Shown here: piece after piece, positions 55,242-63,805 of the stretch
Position numbering within the stretch: the stretch's first letter is position 1
Layout: the number at the start of each line of letters is the position of its first letter
Assembly: GCA_900100325.1 (NCBI GenBank)
Contig: LT629697.1
Coordinates: forward strand, 3,965,423 to 4,029,422
Direction: 5' to 3'
From: Frankineae bacterium MT45
Lineage (GTDB): Bacteria > Actinomycetota > Actinomycetes > Mycobacteriales > Jatrophihabitantaceae
DNA length: 64,000 nucleotides
Program-made: the position numbers and the translations under genes
The notes under the pieces: generated by a model
Databases searched by the model: none
What the model was told of the DNA's origin: nothing
Seen by the model: only the letters and a program-made list of their open reading frames with translations

Positions 55242-56456
55242 ATGAAGCGCGGGCTCACCATTGCGTGCGCCGCCGTGCTGCTGGCCGCCGCGGCCGGGTG
55301 TGGTTCAAGCCCGGCCAAGCCGGCGCCGGTCACCTCTACGGCGGCGGTCACGCCGAGCGCCTCCCCGGCCGTCTCGCCGACCGTCACACCGACGGCGACT
55401 CCAAGCGCTGTACCCACGCCGGCGCCCAGCAACGCATCGCGCACCCTGGCCGGGATGACGGAGGCCCAGCGGGTCGGGCAGTTGTTCATGATCGGCACCT
55501 CGTCAACCCACGCCGACGCCCAGACGCTCGCCGCGATTCGCAGCAGCCACGTCGGTTCGGTGATCCTCGACGGCACCAGCACGCTCAGCGTCCAGCAGAC
55601 GCTGGCCGTGGTGAACACGCTGCAGAACGCTGCCGGTTCGGTGCGCCTCTTCGTCTCCACTGATCAGGAGGGCGGCGAGGTTCAGCGGCTGACCGGACCG
55701 GGTTTCGTCACCATGCCCAGCGGCCTGGAGCAGGGGCAGATCGACCCGGCCACGCTGATGAACGACGCCACCGACTGGGGTCATCCGCTGAAAGCGGCGG
55801 GGGTGAACTTCAACCTCGCGCCGGTGCTGGACACCGTACCGAGCGCAGCGGCGGCCCAGAACAACCCCCCGATCGGGCAGCTGGACCGGCAGTTCGGCTA
55901 CACCCCGGCCACCGTCGCCACCCACGGCGTCGCCGTCATCAAGGGCTACCAGGCCGCCGCGGTCGCCACCAGCATCAAGCACTTCCCCGGACTTGGACGG
56001 GTCACCGGCAACACCGACACCACCGCCGGCGTCACCGACTCGGTGACCACCAGCACCGACCCGTACCTCGCACCCTTCAAGGCTGGCATCGACGCCGGCA
56101 GCGCCTTCGTGATGATGTCGACCGCTATCTACAGCCGCATCGACCCGGCCAATCCGGCCGCCTTCTCACGCGCGATCATCGCCGGCCTGCTCCGTAATCA
56201 GCTTGGTTTCAAAGGGGTTGTCATCAGTGACGACTTGGGGGCAGCGCAGCAGGTGGCATCGGTGCCGGCGGGCGAGCGCGCCGTGCGCTTCATCGCGGCC
56301 GGCGGAGACATGGTGCTCAGCGTCGACCCCGGCATCGCAACCGAGATGACCTCGGCCGTGCTGGCCCGGGCCGCCAGCAACCCGGCGTTCAGGGCTCAGG
56401 TCGACGCGGCGGCGCTACTGGTGCTGCAGGCCAAGCAGCGCTACGGGCTGATCTGA
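55242..56456 (+). CDS. GH3-family lipoprotein, LpqI/NagZ-like
   Basis: 404 residues. Signal sequence with lipobox LLAAAAGCGSS (lipidated Cys), a Pro/Thr/Ser linker (about 30-68), then a GH3 N-terminal barrel: LFMIGTSSTHADAQTL, STDQEGGEVQRLTGP, KHFPGLGRVTGNTD and VVISDDLGA, whose Asp is the expected nucleophile. It probably removes N-acetylglucosamine from peptidoglycan fragments outside the cell. The NagZ His that forms the acid/base dyad (PGHGxxxxDSH) is not present as such in this sequence. ATG 55242 is preferred over 55233 because GGAG is better spaced. It is directly followed by the EEP gene. Confidence 0.87.
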   Translation: MKRGLTIACAAVLLAAAAGCGSSPAKPAPVTSTAAVTPSASPAVSPTVTPTATPSAVPTPAPSNASRTLAGMTEAQRVGQLFMIGTSSTHADAQTLAAIRSSHVGSVILDGTSTLSVQQTLAVVNTLQNAAGSVRLFVSTDQEGGEVQRLTGPGFVTMPSGLEQGQIDPATLMNDATDWGHPLKAAGVNFNLAPVLDTVPSAAAAQNNPPIGQLDRQFGYTPATVATHGVAVIKGYQAAAVATSIKHFPGLGRVTGNTDTTAGVTDSVTTSTDPYLAPFKAGIDAGSAFVMMSTAIYSRIDPANPAAFSRAIIAGLLRNQLGFKGVVISDDLGAAQQVASVPAGERAVRFIAAGGDMVLSVDPGIATEMTSAVLARAASNPAFRAQVDAAALLVLQAKQRYGLI

Positions 56457-57446
56457 GTGGCCGACGACGCCGCGTCGTCAACGGCCGAGCCGACCCGGTG
56501 GTGGTCATTCGCGGGCACAGTGGCGGGTTGGATCGGCGTAGGGATCGGGCTGCTCGGCGTGCTGCTGCCGGCGGTGAGCATCAGCTGGCAGCCGGTCATT
56601 GTGCTGGCTGCCTTCGCCGGTTATCTGGGACTGGCCGCGGTGGTCGGCGGCGCGCTGCTCGCCCTGCAACAGAACTGGATCGGAGTCGGCGTAGCGGTCC
56701 TCGCTGTGATCGGGACCCTGACCTGGCAGCTACCCCTCATCGTGGGATCGCCGGCGACCCGCGAGGGGACGAAACTCGTTGTACTGCAGGCGAATCTCAA
56801 GATCGGAGCCGCCGACCCGGCCGCACTCACCGAACTTGTCCGTCGCCACCGGGTCGACGTCCTGACGGTTGAGGAACTGACGTCGGCCGCACTCACCGGC
56901 CTCACCGACGCCGGTCTGGACTCGCTGCTCCCCTATCGATTGACCGGCCCCTTTCCGGGGGGTGCTGGGACTGGAATCTGGAGTCGCTACCCACTCGCCG
57001 ACCAGACCCGCCATGACGACTTCACCTTCGAACTCCTCTCGGCCCGCGTCGCCGTCCCCGGTGCCGATGACGTGATGGTCTGGGGCGTGCACCTGCTCCC
57101 GCCGTGGCCCTATGACGCCTCCATCTGGGCCAGTGAGACCCGCAGACTTCACGGGCTGCTCGCCGAGGAGGCGCGAACGCATCGCACGGTGATCGTCGGC
57201 GGTGACTTCAACGCCACCTGGACGAACCGCCAATTCCGCCAGTTGATGAAGCCGAGCTACTCCGACGCGGCCGAGCGGACCGGCGATGGGTGGCGGACGA
57301 CCTACCCGACCGATCGCTTCTTCCCGCCGCTGCTGACTCTCGATCACGTGCTGCTGCACAACGCCGAGCCGACGTCGGTGAAGACCGTCGCGCTACCCGG
57401 CTCCGACCACCGCGGGCTGCTGGCTGAACTCGTCCTGGACGGCTAG
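56457..57446 (+). CDS. Membrane endonuclease/exonuclease/phosphatase (EEP) protein
   Basis: 329 residues. Three helices at the N-terminus (about 18-40, 46-70, 74-95) anchor an EEP domain outside or at the membrane: LVVLQANLKIGA, MVWGVHLLPP, VIVGGDFNATWTN, LTLDHVLLHN and SDHRGLLAELVL are the metal, catalytic His/Asp and His motifs. Substrate could be a nucleic acid, a phospholipid or a phosphoinositide-like compound. The GTG follows the GH3 stop at once (TGA-GTG), so the two genes are cotranscribed. Confidence 0.87.
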   Translation: MADDAASSTAEPTRWWSFAGTVAGWIGVGIGLLGVLLPAVSISWQPVIVLAAFAGYLGLAAVVGGALLALQQNWIGVGVAVLAVIGTLTWQLPLIVGSPATREGTKLVVLQANLKIGAADPAALTELVRRHRVDVLTVEELTSAALTGLTDAGLDSLLPYRLTGPFPGGAGTGIWSRYPLADQTRHDDFTFELLSARVAVPGADDVMVWGVHLLPPWPYDASIWASETRRLHGLLAEEARTHRTVIVGGDFNATWTNRQFRQLMKPSYSDAAERTGDGWRTTYPTDRFFPPLLTLDHVLLHNAEPTSVKTVALPGSDHRGLLAELVLDG

Positions 57447-57449
57447 CGC

Positions 57450-58157
57450 TCAGACCGCGATCAGCAGCCCTCGACTGGCCATCGCCACCGTATGGGCGAG
57501 CGCGTCGGTGATGAGCTTGGAGGCGGGTTTGAAGTCGCGTACGTCCCAGAGTCCGAGGGCGGTGTTCCAGGCCCCCTCGCGGGCGGCGTTGATATTCCAG
57601 TTGCAGACCAGGGTGAGGACGGCCTGCACATGGCGGTCGGCCGCGGCCACGTCGGCCGGCTCGAACGACTGACGCACCGCCTGCTCGGAGGCATCGAGTA
57701 ACTGGTCGACCTTCTGGTAGTCGGCGTGGTGGCTACCGTCGCCTGGAGCCGTGCCGAGGTCACCGCAGGCCTGCACCACGGCCAAGGCCAGGTCATGGTT
57801 GATGTGCGCGTTCATCCCGGCCAGCGCGTACTGGATCGGCTCGATCCCGGAACTCGTCCGGGTCTCCAGCAGCGGTCGCCAGGCCACCGGCCACTGGTCA
57901 CTCGGCTGCCCCATGGCGTCGATGGCCTCGAAGTAGAGGTTGGCGAAGACGACGTCCAGGTGCTCGACGAATGCCGGATCAGCATAGAAACCCTGGGCAA
58001 CCTGCTCGCCGACGCCCTGGGTGACGCTGAGGTACATGCGGTTGAAGCAGGCCACCCCGTCCTGCGGGGGCAGCGCGGCGTCGATCGCCTGCAGGCGGGC
58101 AATCACGTCAGCGATGCTGGCGGCCGGCGGCGCGGCGGGCACGACCGCAGAATCCAT
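57450..58157 (-). CDS. DUF5995 protein
   Basis: 235 residues, all-helical, matching the DUF5995 pattern from memory: RLQAIDAALPPQDGVACFNR, VEHLDVVFANLYFEAID, QYALAGMNAHINHDLALAV and the closing LAHTVAMASRGLLIAV. NAHINHD with its paired histidines suggests a metal site. Function unknown. It converges on the EEP gene with a 3-bp gap. Confidence 0.75.
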   Translation of the reverse strand: MDSAVVPAAPPAASIADVIARLQAIDAALPPQDGVACFNRMYLSVTQGVGEQVAQGFYADPAFVEHLDVVFANLYFEAIDAMGQPSDQWPVAWRPLLETRTSSGIEPIQYALAGMNAHINHDLALAVVQACGDLGTAPGDGSHHADYQKVDQLLDASEQAVRQSFEPADVAAADRHVQAVLTLVCNWNINAAREGAWNTALGLWDVRDFKPASKLITDALAHTVAMASRGLLIAV

Positions 58158-58163
58158 GAGGAG

Positions 58164-58169
58164 ACCCTA
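58164..58169 (-). promoter_or_regulatory. -10 box of DUF5995 gene
   Basis: TAGGGT on the minus strand, 6 nt before the ATG at 58157. Confidence 0.5.
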
Positions 58170-58247
58170 CGTCCGCAGACACCGATGACGCACCTAACAA
58201 TTGGCGCGAACGTCTTAGGTATTCCCCTTTGGCGAACCGCTGTGTTC

Positions 58248-58287
58248 TAGTAGAGGAAATCTACTGGCCAGTAGATTTCCTCTACTA
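58248..58287. promoter_or_regulatory. Perfect 40-bp palindrome before the 58304 gene
   Basis: Both 20-base arms match completely (left arm begins TAGTAGAGGAAATC, centre ACTGGCCAGT). It ends 1 nt before the ribosome site GGGAGG (58289-58294). It may be an operator, or an RNA hairpin next to the ribosome site. Confidence 0.75.
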
Positions 58288-58303
58288 AGGGAGGCGCGTC
58301 AGA

Positions 58304-58906
58304 ATGGGACGCAAACGAATGCTGAAAGTCGTACTAGCCGCAACAGTGCTGCTGGTCGGAATGCTCGCGGTGCCGACCGCGGCCCAAGCCGCAACGCCTG
58401 GGGTCTGCCCAGATCCCGGCATCACCATCGCCTATGCAAATTCCACTGGTATAGGCCTACCCACTGCAGACTCAATCGGTTCCGGTCGGGGTGGTACACC
58501 ACCGGGCACTACAGACAGCCACTTCTGCACATACTCTGTCGGGTACAAGTCGTCGGCCACGTCGCAGGCGGAAATTGTGAATGTCGTTTGGGGTTTCGAC
58601 TACGGGTACGGGACCTCCGGCAACCTGCGGGCGTTCGCGTGGATTTCACCCGCCGCCGGCACCGTTGGCGTCCATCTGCAGGTCGCCCCGCTGAACCTCG
58701 GCACGAACAACGGTGTCCTGACATCCACCAGCCTCAACGTCCAGAGTGGCACTCTTTTCGCTGAGACTCCTCCCGTCAACCCGTGCCACACCCTGCCCGG
58801 AGCGGTCTACATTTCCAACGCCCACGTGTCGATCCGCTTCAGCGACGGCACGCTGCTCACGGCAAACCCGCAGTACGCCGACAACGGAAGCACAATCTGC
58901 TCCTAG
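58304..58906 (+). CDS. Small secreted four-cysteine protein, copy 1
   Basis: 200 residues, unrecognised family. A signal peptide (RKRMLKVVLAATVLLVGM, cleavage near AAQA-AT) leads to a mature beta-rich domain of about 170 residues with four cysteines (VCPDP, FCTYS, PCHTL, TICS at the end), likely two disulfides. There is no membrane anchor or wall-sorting signal. The C-terminal 73 residues agree with copy 2 at 64 positions; the N-terminal half of the mature domain is more divergent and contains an additional 8-residue-scale insert (SSATSQAE). Strong ribosome site AAGGGAGG. Expression is probably controlled through the palindrome. Confidence 0.85.
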   Translation: MGRKRMLKVVLAATVLLVGMLAVPTAAQAATPGVCPDPGITIAYANSTGIGLPTADSIGSGRGGTPPGTTDSHFCTYSVGYKSSATSQAEIVNVVWGFDYGYGTSGNLRAFAWISPAAGTVGVHLQVAPLNLGTNNGVLTSTSLNVQSGTLFAETPPVNPCHTLPGAVYISNAHVSIRFSDGTLLTANPQYADNGSTICS

Positions 58907-58920
58907 CTAGCCCTGACGAA

Positions 58921-58956
58921 GGGCGCATCCGGCGTCATTGCCCGCCGGATGCGCCC
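58921..58956 (+). terminator. Terminator hairpin after copy 1
   Basis: Arms GGGCGCATCCGGCG (58921-58934) and its complement (58943-58956) pair perfectly over 14 bp with an 8-nt loop; there is no clear T-run. The same hairpin follows copy 2. Confidence 0.65.
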
Positions 58957-59106
58957 GGTCAATCCGTCCCCACGTCGCTGATTGAACCTGTACAAGAGCA
59001 CGCCGCATCTGCTCATCGAAGGCCAGGTACGTCCTCAGTTGCGGATGAGGTGCTTAGTGGTGCGCGCCCACAGATCGCCCATTCCCGCTGGCTATCCCGT
59101 GTGGTC

Positions 59107-59146
59107 TAGTAGGGAGTACCTACTGATCAGTAGGATTTTTCGATCA
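59107..59146. promoter_or_regulatory. Palindrome before copy 2, inner dyad conserved
   Basis: The inner 16 bp CCTACTGATCAGTAGG (59119-59134) is a perfect palindrome although it differs from copy 1 at paired positions (T:A to C:G, and central GC to AT). The outer arms are no longer complementary. It again stands close to the ribosome site (59148-59154). Confidence 0.7.
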
Positions 59147-59163
59147 AGGGGAGGCGCGGCAGA

Positions 59164-59745
59164 ATGAGACGCAAACGAATGCTGAAAGTTGTCCTAGCCA
59201 CAACGGTGCTGCTGGTCGGAATGATCGCGGTGCCGACGGCAGCCCAAGCCGACCCGCCTGGGCAGTGCCCATATCCGGTACTGACCAGGGATTACCCTGC
59301 GACCAGTCGAGGGATCGCAGGCCCCGGCCCCGTCACACTCGGTCGCAGCACAGACGGAACACCACCGGGCACAACGGACACCCACTACTGCGAATATCGG
59401 ATCAGCTACAACGGACAGTCGGTGGACGTGTTTTGGGGCTTCGATTACGGGCTCCACACCAGTGGCAACTTGCGCGGATTCGTCTATATGGAGCCCACCG
59501 CTTCAAACATCCATCTACAGGTCGACCCACTGAACCTCGGCACGTACAACGGTGTCCTGACGTCCACCAGTCTCAACGTCCAGAGTGGCAACCTTTTCGC
59601 GGAAACTCCTCCCGTCAACCCGTGCCACACCCTGCCCGGAGCTGTCTATATCTCCAACGCCCATATAACTATCCGCTTCAGCGACGGAACCCTCGTTGGG
59701 GGCGGCCCGCAGTACGCCGACAACGGAAGCACAATCTGCTCCTAG
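59164..59745 (+). CDS. Small secreted four-cysteine protein, copy 2
   Basis: 193 residues, paralogue of the 58304 product. Signal peptide RKRMLKVVLATTVLLVGM with cleavage near AAQA-DP, same four cysteines (QCPYP, YCEYR, PCHTL, TICS). The stretches NGVLTSTSLNVQSG, LFAETPPVNPCHTLPGAVYI and QYADNGSTICS are identical, while the region around residues 35-90 has diverged, suggesting selection for variation there or gene conversion at the 3' half. Function unknown. Confidence 0.85.
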   Translation: MRRKRMLKVVLATTVLLVGMIAVPTAAQADPPGQCPYPVLTRDYPATSRGIAGPGPVTLGRSTDGTPPGTTDTHYCEYRISYNGQSVDVFWGFDYGLHTSGNLRGFVYMEPTASNIHLQVDPLNLGTYNGVLTSTSLNVQSGNLFAETPPVNPCHTLPGAVYISNAHITIRFSDGTLVGGGPQYADNGSTICS

Positions 59746-59761
59746 CTAGGCCCTGACGACA

Positions 59762-59795
59762 GGCGCATCCGGCGTCATTGCCCGCCGGATGCGCC
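59762..59795 (+). terminator. Terminator hairpin after copy 2
   Basis: Arms GGCGCATCCGGCG (59762-59774) and complement (59783-59795), same loop as after copy 1. Confidence 0.65.
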
Positions 59796-59900
59796 CGGTC
59801 TATTCGTCCCGCCTCATGCTGATCGAACCTGTACAAAAGCTCCCCGCTGTCGTTAGCTGGGGTGAGGAATTCCTGCATAGCGGGCAGCAGAGGAGCGGGC

Positions 59901-61940
59901 ATGTCGATCGCGGTCGCCACTGAACCAGCACCAGCGGCACCGACCGTGAGTCGACGGCAGATGAACGTCGTCTTCGCCACCGTGGTTCTCGGCATGCTGA
60001 TGTCGGCGCTGGATCAGACGATCGTCTCCACCGCGCTGCCGACCATCACCGGCGACCTCGGCGGCGCCGAACACCTCTCCTGGGTCGTCTCGGCGTACCT
60101 GTTGGCCGACACCATCGCGACGGTGCTGGCCGGTAAGTTCGGCGATCTCTTCGGGCGCAAATTCATCTTCCAACTCTCGGCGGCCATCTTCGTCATCGCC
60201 TCGGGCGCCTGCGGCTTCGCCAACAGCATGGGCTGGCTGATCGCCTGGCGAGCCGTGCAGGGGATCGGGGCCGGAGGCCTGGCCGTCACCGCAACCGCGC
60301 TCATCGCCGACGTAATCCCGCTGCGGGAACGGGGCAAATACCAGGGGGCGTTGGGTGCCGTCTTCGGCGTGGCGACCGTACTCGGGCCACTCCTGGGCGG
60401 GTTCTTCACCGATCACCTGAGCTGGCGCTGGGTCTTCTACATCAACCTGCCGATCGGTGTCCTGGTCATCATCATGGCCAGCGCCACGCTCCCCAACGTC
60501 CGGGCCTCCGGCCGCCCGAACATCGACTACCTGGGGATCGTCTTCGTCGCCCTCGGGGCGTCTGGGCTAACACTGGCCCTGAGCTACGGCGGCACCCAGT
60601 ATCCGTGGGGATCACCTGTGATTATCGGGCTCTTCGTGGGTTCGGCGATCTCGCTGGCCATCTTCGTCTGGGTCGAGTCGCGGGCATTGGATCCGATCAT
60701 GCCGCTGCGCCTCTTCCGCGGTGAGGTCTTCAGTGTCAGCGTCGTCCTGGCCTTCATCGTGGGCTTCGCGATGCTCGGCGCGATGACCTTCCTGCCGACG
60801 TATCTGCAGTATGTGCAAGGGGTTTCGGCCACCGAGTCCGGGGTTCGGACGCTCCCACTGGTGATCGGCCTGCTGGTGACGTCGCTGATCTCGGGCACCA
60901 TCGTGGGGCGCACCGGTAAGTATCGGATCTTCCCGATCAGCGGCACCCTGGTGATGGGGCTGGGGCTCTACCTGTTATCGACGATGAACGCGAGCACCGG
61001 CTGGCTGGTGATGTCGCTGTACATGCTGGTGCTGGGGGCCGGCATCGGTCTCTGCATGCAGGTCCTGACGATCATCGTGCAGAACACGGCACATTATCGC
61101 GATCTGGGGGTCGCCACCTCAGCCGTGACGTTCTTCCGCACCCTGGGCAGCTCCTTCGGCGCGGCGATCTTCGGGACCATCTACGCGAACGTGCTGAAGT
61201 CCTCGCTGCCGTCGGCCTTCGCCGAGGCGAGGGTGCTCCCAGCGACCGCCACCACCCCCGATCAGCTCCATGCCCATCCGGCCGACCAGGTCGCCCCGAT
61301 CATCGACGCCTACGCCCACGCCATTCATGTGGTCTTCCTCTGGGCGGTGCCGGTGGCCCTGGCCGCCTTCGTGCTGGCCCTCTTCCTCAAGGAGGTGCCG
61401 CTGCGCGACTCGGCCAAGGCCGGCGCCCGGGACGTCGGCGGCGGCTTCGGGATGCCGGAGTCCTCGGACAACAGCCACCAGCTGCAGGTCGCCATCGCGC
61501 GGCTGCTGCGCAGCCAGGGGAGGCGGAAGTTGCCCGCGCTGCACCGCGCCTCCGACACCGAACTGGACATCGCCAACGCCTGGTGCGTCGGGCAGGTGCA
61601 CGTCCGGGAGAGTCTGGGGGCGGACACCGGCCTGGAGTCCATCGCCGAGCGCATCCGGGTGCCGGCGCCGGTGCTCGAGCCGGCCTTCCAGAACGCCGAG
61701 ACCGCGGGCTACCTCGCCGGCGGCTTTGACGATCTGCACGTTACTGAGTCCGGTGAGGTGGAACTGGAGAAGCTCCTCGCCGCGATGCGGGAGTGGCTGG
61801 CCAGCGAACTGAACGACTGGGGCGCGGGCGATGACCAGCAGCTGAAGACCGCGCTCGGCGAGCTGGCCCGGCGGATGGTCGACGACGATCCCATCCTCCC
61901 CGCCCCGACGCGCCAGTTGGAGCTGAACGCCAGCTCGTAA
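59901..61940 (+). CDS. DHA2-family (EmrB/QacA) MFS exporter with C-terminal cytosolic domain
   Basis: 679 residues. Fourteen-helix drug:H+ antiporter region (about 20-510): motif D1-like [17 protein letters not shown], motif [14 protein letters not shown], motif [18 protein letters not shown] cytosolic tail of about 170 residues follows ([60 protein letters not shown]) and resembles a winged-helix module. Exporter of drugs or metabolites; substrate unknown. ATG 59901 has AGAGGAG upstream; earlier in-frame residues are not family-like. Confidence 0.9.
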   Translation: MSIAVATEPAPAAPTVSRRQMNVVFATVVLGMLMSALDQTIVSTALPTITGDLGGAEHLSWVVSAYLLADTIATVLAGKFGDLFGRKFIFQLSAAIFVIASGACGFANSMGWLIAWRAVQGIGAGGLAVTATALIADVIPLRERGKYQGALGAVFGVATVLGPLLGGFFTDHLSWRWVFYINLPIGVLVIIMASATLPNVRASGRPNIDYLGIVFVALGASGLTLALSYGGTQYPWGSPVIIGLFVGSAISLAIFVWVESRALDPIMPLRLFRGEVFSVSVVLAFIVGFAMLGAMTFLPTYLQYVQGVSATESGVRTLPLVIGLLVTSLISGTIVGRTGKYRIFPISGTLVMGLGLYLLSTMNASTGWLVMSLYMLVLGAGIGLCMQVLTIIVQNTAHYRDLGVATSAVTFFRTLGSSFGAAIFGTIYANVLKSSLPSAFAEARVLPATATTPDQLHAHPADQVAPIIDAYAHAIHVVFLWAVPVALAAFVLALFLKEVPLRDSAKAGARDVGGGFGMPESSDNSHQLQVAIARLLRSQGRRKLPALHRASDTELDIANAWCVGQVHVRESLGADTGLESIAERIRVPAPVLEPAFQNAETAGYLAGGFDDLHVTESGEVELEKLLAAMREWLASELNDWGAGDDQQLKTALGELARRMVDDDPILPAPTRQLELNASS

Positions 61941-61943
61941 CAC

Positions 61944-61964
61944 AGCCGCGACGGCTTCGGTTTT
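61944..61964 (+). terminator. Small terminator-like hairpin
   Basis: AGCCG-CGA-CGGCT followed by TCGGTTTT, 4 bp after the transporter stop. Confidence 0.35.
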
Positions 61965-62048
61965 CATGCTCACCGGATGACGTCCGTGCGACGCGACGCG
62001 CTTGTATGGGAGGCGAATGCTTCACAAATCAGAGTAGGAGAAACTCCC

Positions 62049-62588
62049 ATGGCCTTTGACACCTTCGTCCTCTTCGCCGCGACCTACGACACCGAAGAGG
62101 CGGCCATCGCTGACTACGACGCCGTCCACGAGGTCTACTCCAAGTCCGGAATCATCGACACCTACGACGCCGCCGTGGTCACCCGTCACGAAGACGGCAA
62201 AGTGAAGATCGTCAAGAAGCACGAGCAGCCGACGCGCCAGGGTGGTTGGGGCGGCCTCGGTATCGGCCTGGTCGGCGGCGCCCTGGTGGCGGTCTTCCCG
62301 GCCGTCGCGCTGGGGGCCGGCCTGCTCGTCGGGGGTGCCGCCGGAGCCGGCCTGGGCGCGATCGCCGGGCACGTGGTGGCCGGCATGAGCCGGTCTGACC
62401 TGAAGGAACTCGGCGAGCTGCTGGACGAGGGTCAGAGCGGGCTGGTCGTGGCCGCGGCCACCGACATCGAGGCCCACGTCGACGCCGCCATCAAGCACGC
62501 CAGCAAGATCACCAAGAAGCAGCTGCGGGCTGATGAGAAGGCGCTGGAGAAGGAGATCGACGCGGCAACAGAGGCCGCAACGGCCTGA
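62049..62588 (+). CDS. DUF1269-type membrane protein
   Basis: 179 residues with an N-terminal soluble part (MAFDTFVLFAATYDTEEAAI, TYDAAVVTRHEDGKVKIVKK), two glycine-rich helices (about 77-100 and 101-118: GLGIGLVGGALVAVFPAVA, GAGLLVGGAAGAGLGAIAGH) and a C-terminal soluble helical part rich in Lys/Glu/Ala. Matches the DUF1269 family, of unknown, possibly stress-related, function. ATG 62049 has AGGAG upstream. Confidence 0.85.
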   Translation: MAFDTFVLFAATYDTEEAAIADYDAVHEVYSKSGIIDTYDAAVVTRHEDGKVKIVKKHEQPTRQGGWGGLGIGLVGGALVAVFPAVALGAGLLVGGAAGAGLGAIAGHVVAGMSRSDLKELGELLDEGQSGLVVAAATDIEAHVDAAIKHASKITKKQLRADEKALEKEIDAATEAATA

Positions 62589-62597
62589 GGCCACGGC

Positions 62598-63758
62598 TCA
62601 GAGGAGCTCCTGCTTCAGCGCGGCGTAGCCGGGCTTGATGACGTCATTGATGATCGCCAGCCGCTCGTCGAAGGAGACGAAGGCCGACTTCATCGCGTTG
62701 ACGGTGAACCACTGCAGGTCGTCGAGGCCGTAGCCGAAGGCCTCGACGAGCTGCCGCATCTCCCGCGACATCGAAGTGGCACTCATCAGCCGGTTGTCGG
62801 TGTTCACGGTGACGCGGAAGTGCAGGCGGCGCAGCAGCCCGATCGGGTGCTCGGCGATCGAGGCCGCAGCGCCGGTCTGCACGTTCGAGGAGGGGCACAT
62901 CTCCAGCGGAATGCGCTTGTCGCGGACGTACTGGGCCAGCAGCCCCAGCTGCGGGCCGGCCAACTCGGGGTCGTCGGCCGGCGTCTGAATGTCGTCGACG
63001 ATCCGGACGCCGTGGCCGAGGCGGTCGGTGCCACACCACTGGATCGCCTCCCAGATGGAGGGGAGCCCGAACGCCTCGCCGGCGTGGATGGTGAAGTGCG
63101 CATTCTCGCGCCGCAGGTATTCGAAGGCGTCCAGATGCCGGGTCGGCGGGTAGCCAGCCTCGGCGCCGGCAATATCGAAGCCGACCACCCCGCGGTCGCG
63201 GTAGAGGACGGCCAGTTCGGCGATCTCCCGCGAACGGGCGGCGTGGCGCATCGCCGTGACCAGGGCACCAACGCGAATCCGATGCCCGCGGGCCGCCGCG
63301 TTCGCCTCACCCTGCCGGAACCCCTCCAGCACCGCGTCGACCACCTCGGTCAGCGAGAGGCCGGCCTCGGTGTGCTGCTCGGGGGCCCAGCGGATCTCGG
63401 CGTAGACGACCCCGTCGTCGGCCAGGTCCTCCGCCGCCTCCCGGGCCACCCGGATCAGCCCGTGCCGGGTCTGCATGACGCCGACTGTGTGGGCGAAGGT
63501 CTCCAGGTAGCGCTCCAGAGAACCTGAGTCGGCGGCCTCCCGGAACCACTCGGCCAGCCGGTCGGCGTCATCCGTCGGCAGGTCGCCGTACCCGTCCTCC
63601 GCGGCCAGTTCGACGATCGTGCGCGGGCGCAGGCCTCCGTCGAGGTGATCGTGCAGCAGCACCTTGGGGGCCCGTCGAACGAAGTCGGCCAGCCTCTCCG
63701 GGTCTCCGGACGGGCCGGCGAGCTGAGCCAGGTCGGTACGGGCAGCCATCTCAGTCAT
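62598..63758 (-). CDS. add: Adenosine deaminase
   Basis: 386 residues of the TIM-barrel metal-dependent hydrolase. [12 protein letters not shown] (HxH zinc ligands), [10 protein letters not shown] (third His and Glu proton donor), [15 protein letters not shown] and [10 protein letters not shown]-like [13 protein letters not shown] (late Asp) are present. It converts adenosine to inosine, feeding the purine nucleoside phosphorylase at 37668. ATG 63758 is chosen because a TAGCGT box lies 7 nt upstream; GTG 63767 would place the start inside that box. Confidence 0.94.
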   Translation of the reverse strand: MTEMAARTDLAQLAGPSGDPERLADFVRRAPKVLLHDHLDGGLRPRTIVELAAEDGYGDLPTDDADRLAEWFREAADSGSLERYLETFAHTVGVMQTRHGLIRVAREAAEDLADDGVVYAEIRWAPEQHTEAGLSLTEVVDAVLEGFRQGEANAAARGHRIRVGALVTAMRHAARSREIAELAVLYRDRGVVGFDIAGAEAGYPPTRHLDAFEYLRRENAHFTIHAGEAFGLPSIWEAIQWCGTDRLGHGVRIVDDIQTPADDPELAGPQLGLLAQYVRDKRIPLEMCPSSNVQTGAAASIAEHPIGLLRRLHFRVTVNTDNRLMSATSMSREMRQLVEAFGYGLDDLQWFTVNAMKSAFVSFDERLAIINDVIKPGYAALKQELL

Positions 63759-63765
63759 GGTCGCC

Positions 63766-63771
63766 ACGCTA
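63766..63771 (-). promoter_or_regulatory. -10 box of add
   Basis: TAGCGT on the minus strand, 7 nt before the ATG at 63758. Confidence 0.5.
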
Positions 63772-63805
63772 TCGCGAGACGGGGTTGGAAGTTCATACTG
63801 CAGGT

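Larger units (their letters stand above)
58219..59010. repeat. Duplicated unit, copy 1
   Basis: A region holding palindrome, ribosome site, secreted-protein gene, terminator and a GAACCTGTACAA tail, repeated at 59083-59850. Edges are set by eye: the shared text starts near ATTCCC and TCTAGTAG. Confidence 0.8.
59083..59850. repeat. Duplicated unit, copy 2
   Basis: Tandem copy of 58219-59010, about 860 bp downstream, with palindrome, ribosome site, gene and terminator in the same order. Confidence 0.8.

Noticed and set aside
58248-58287. 40-bp palindrome considered as a transcription terminator
   Set aside because: The only upstream gene is divergent, so nothing ends here in either direction, and a ribosome site and start codon follow at once.
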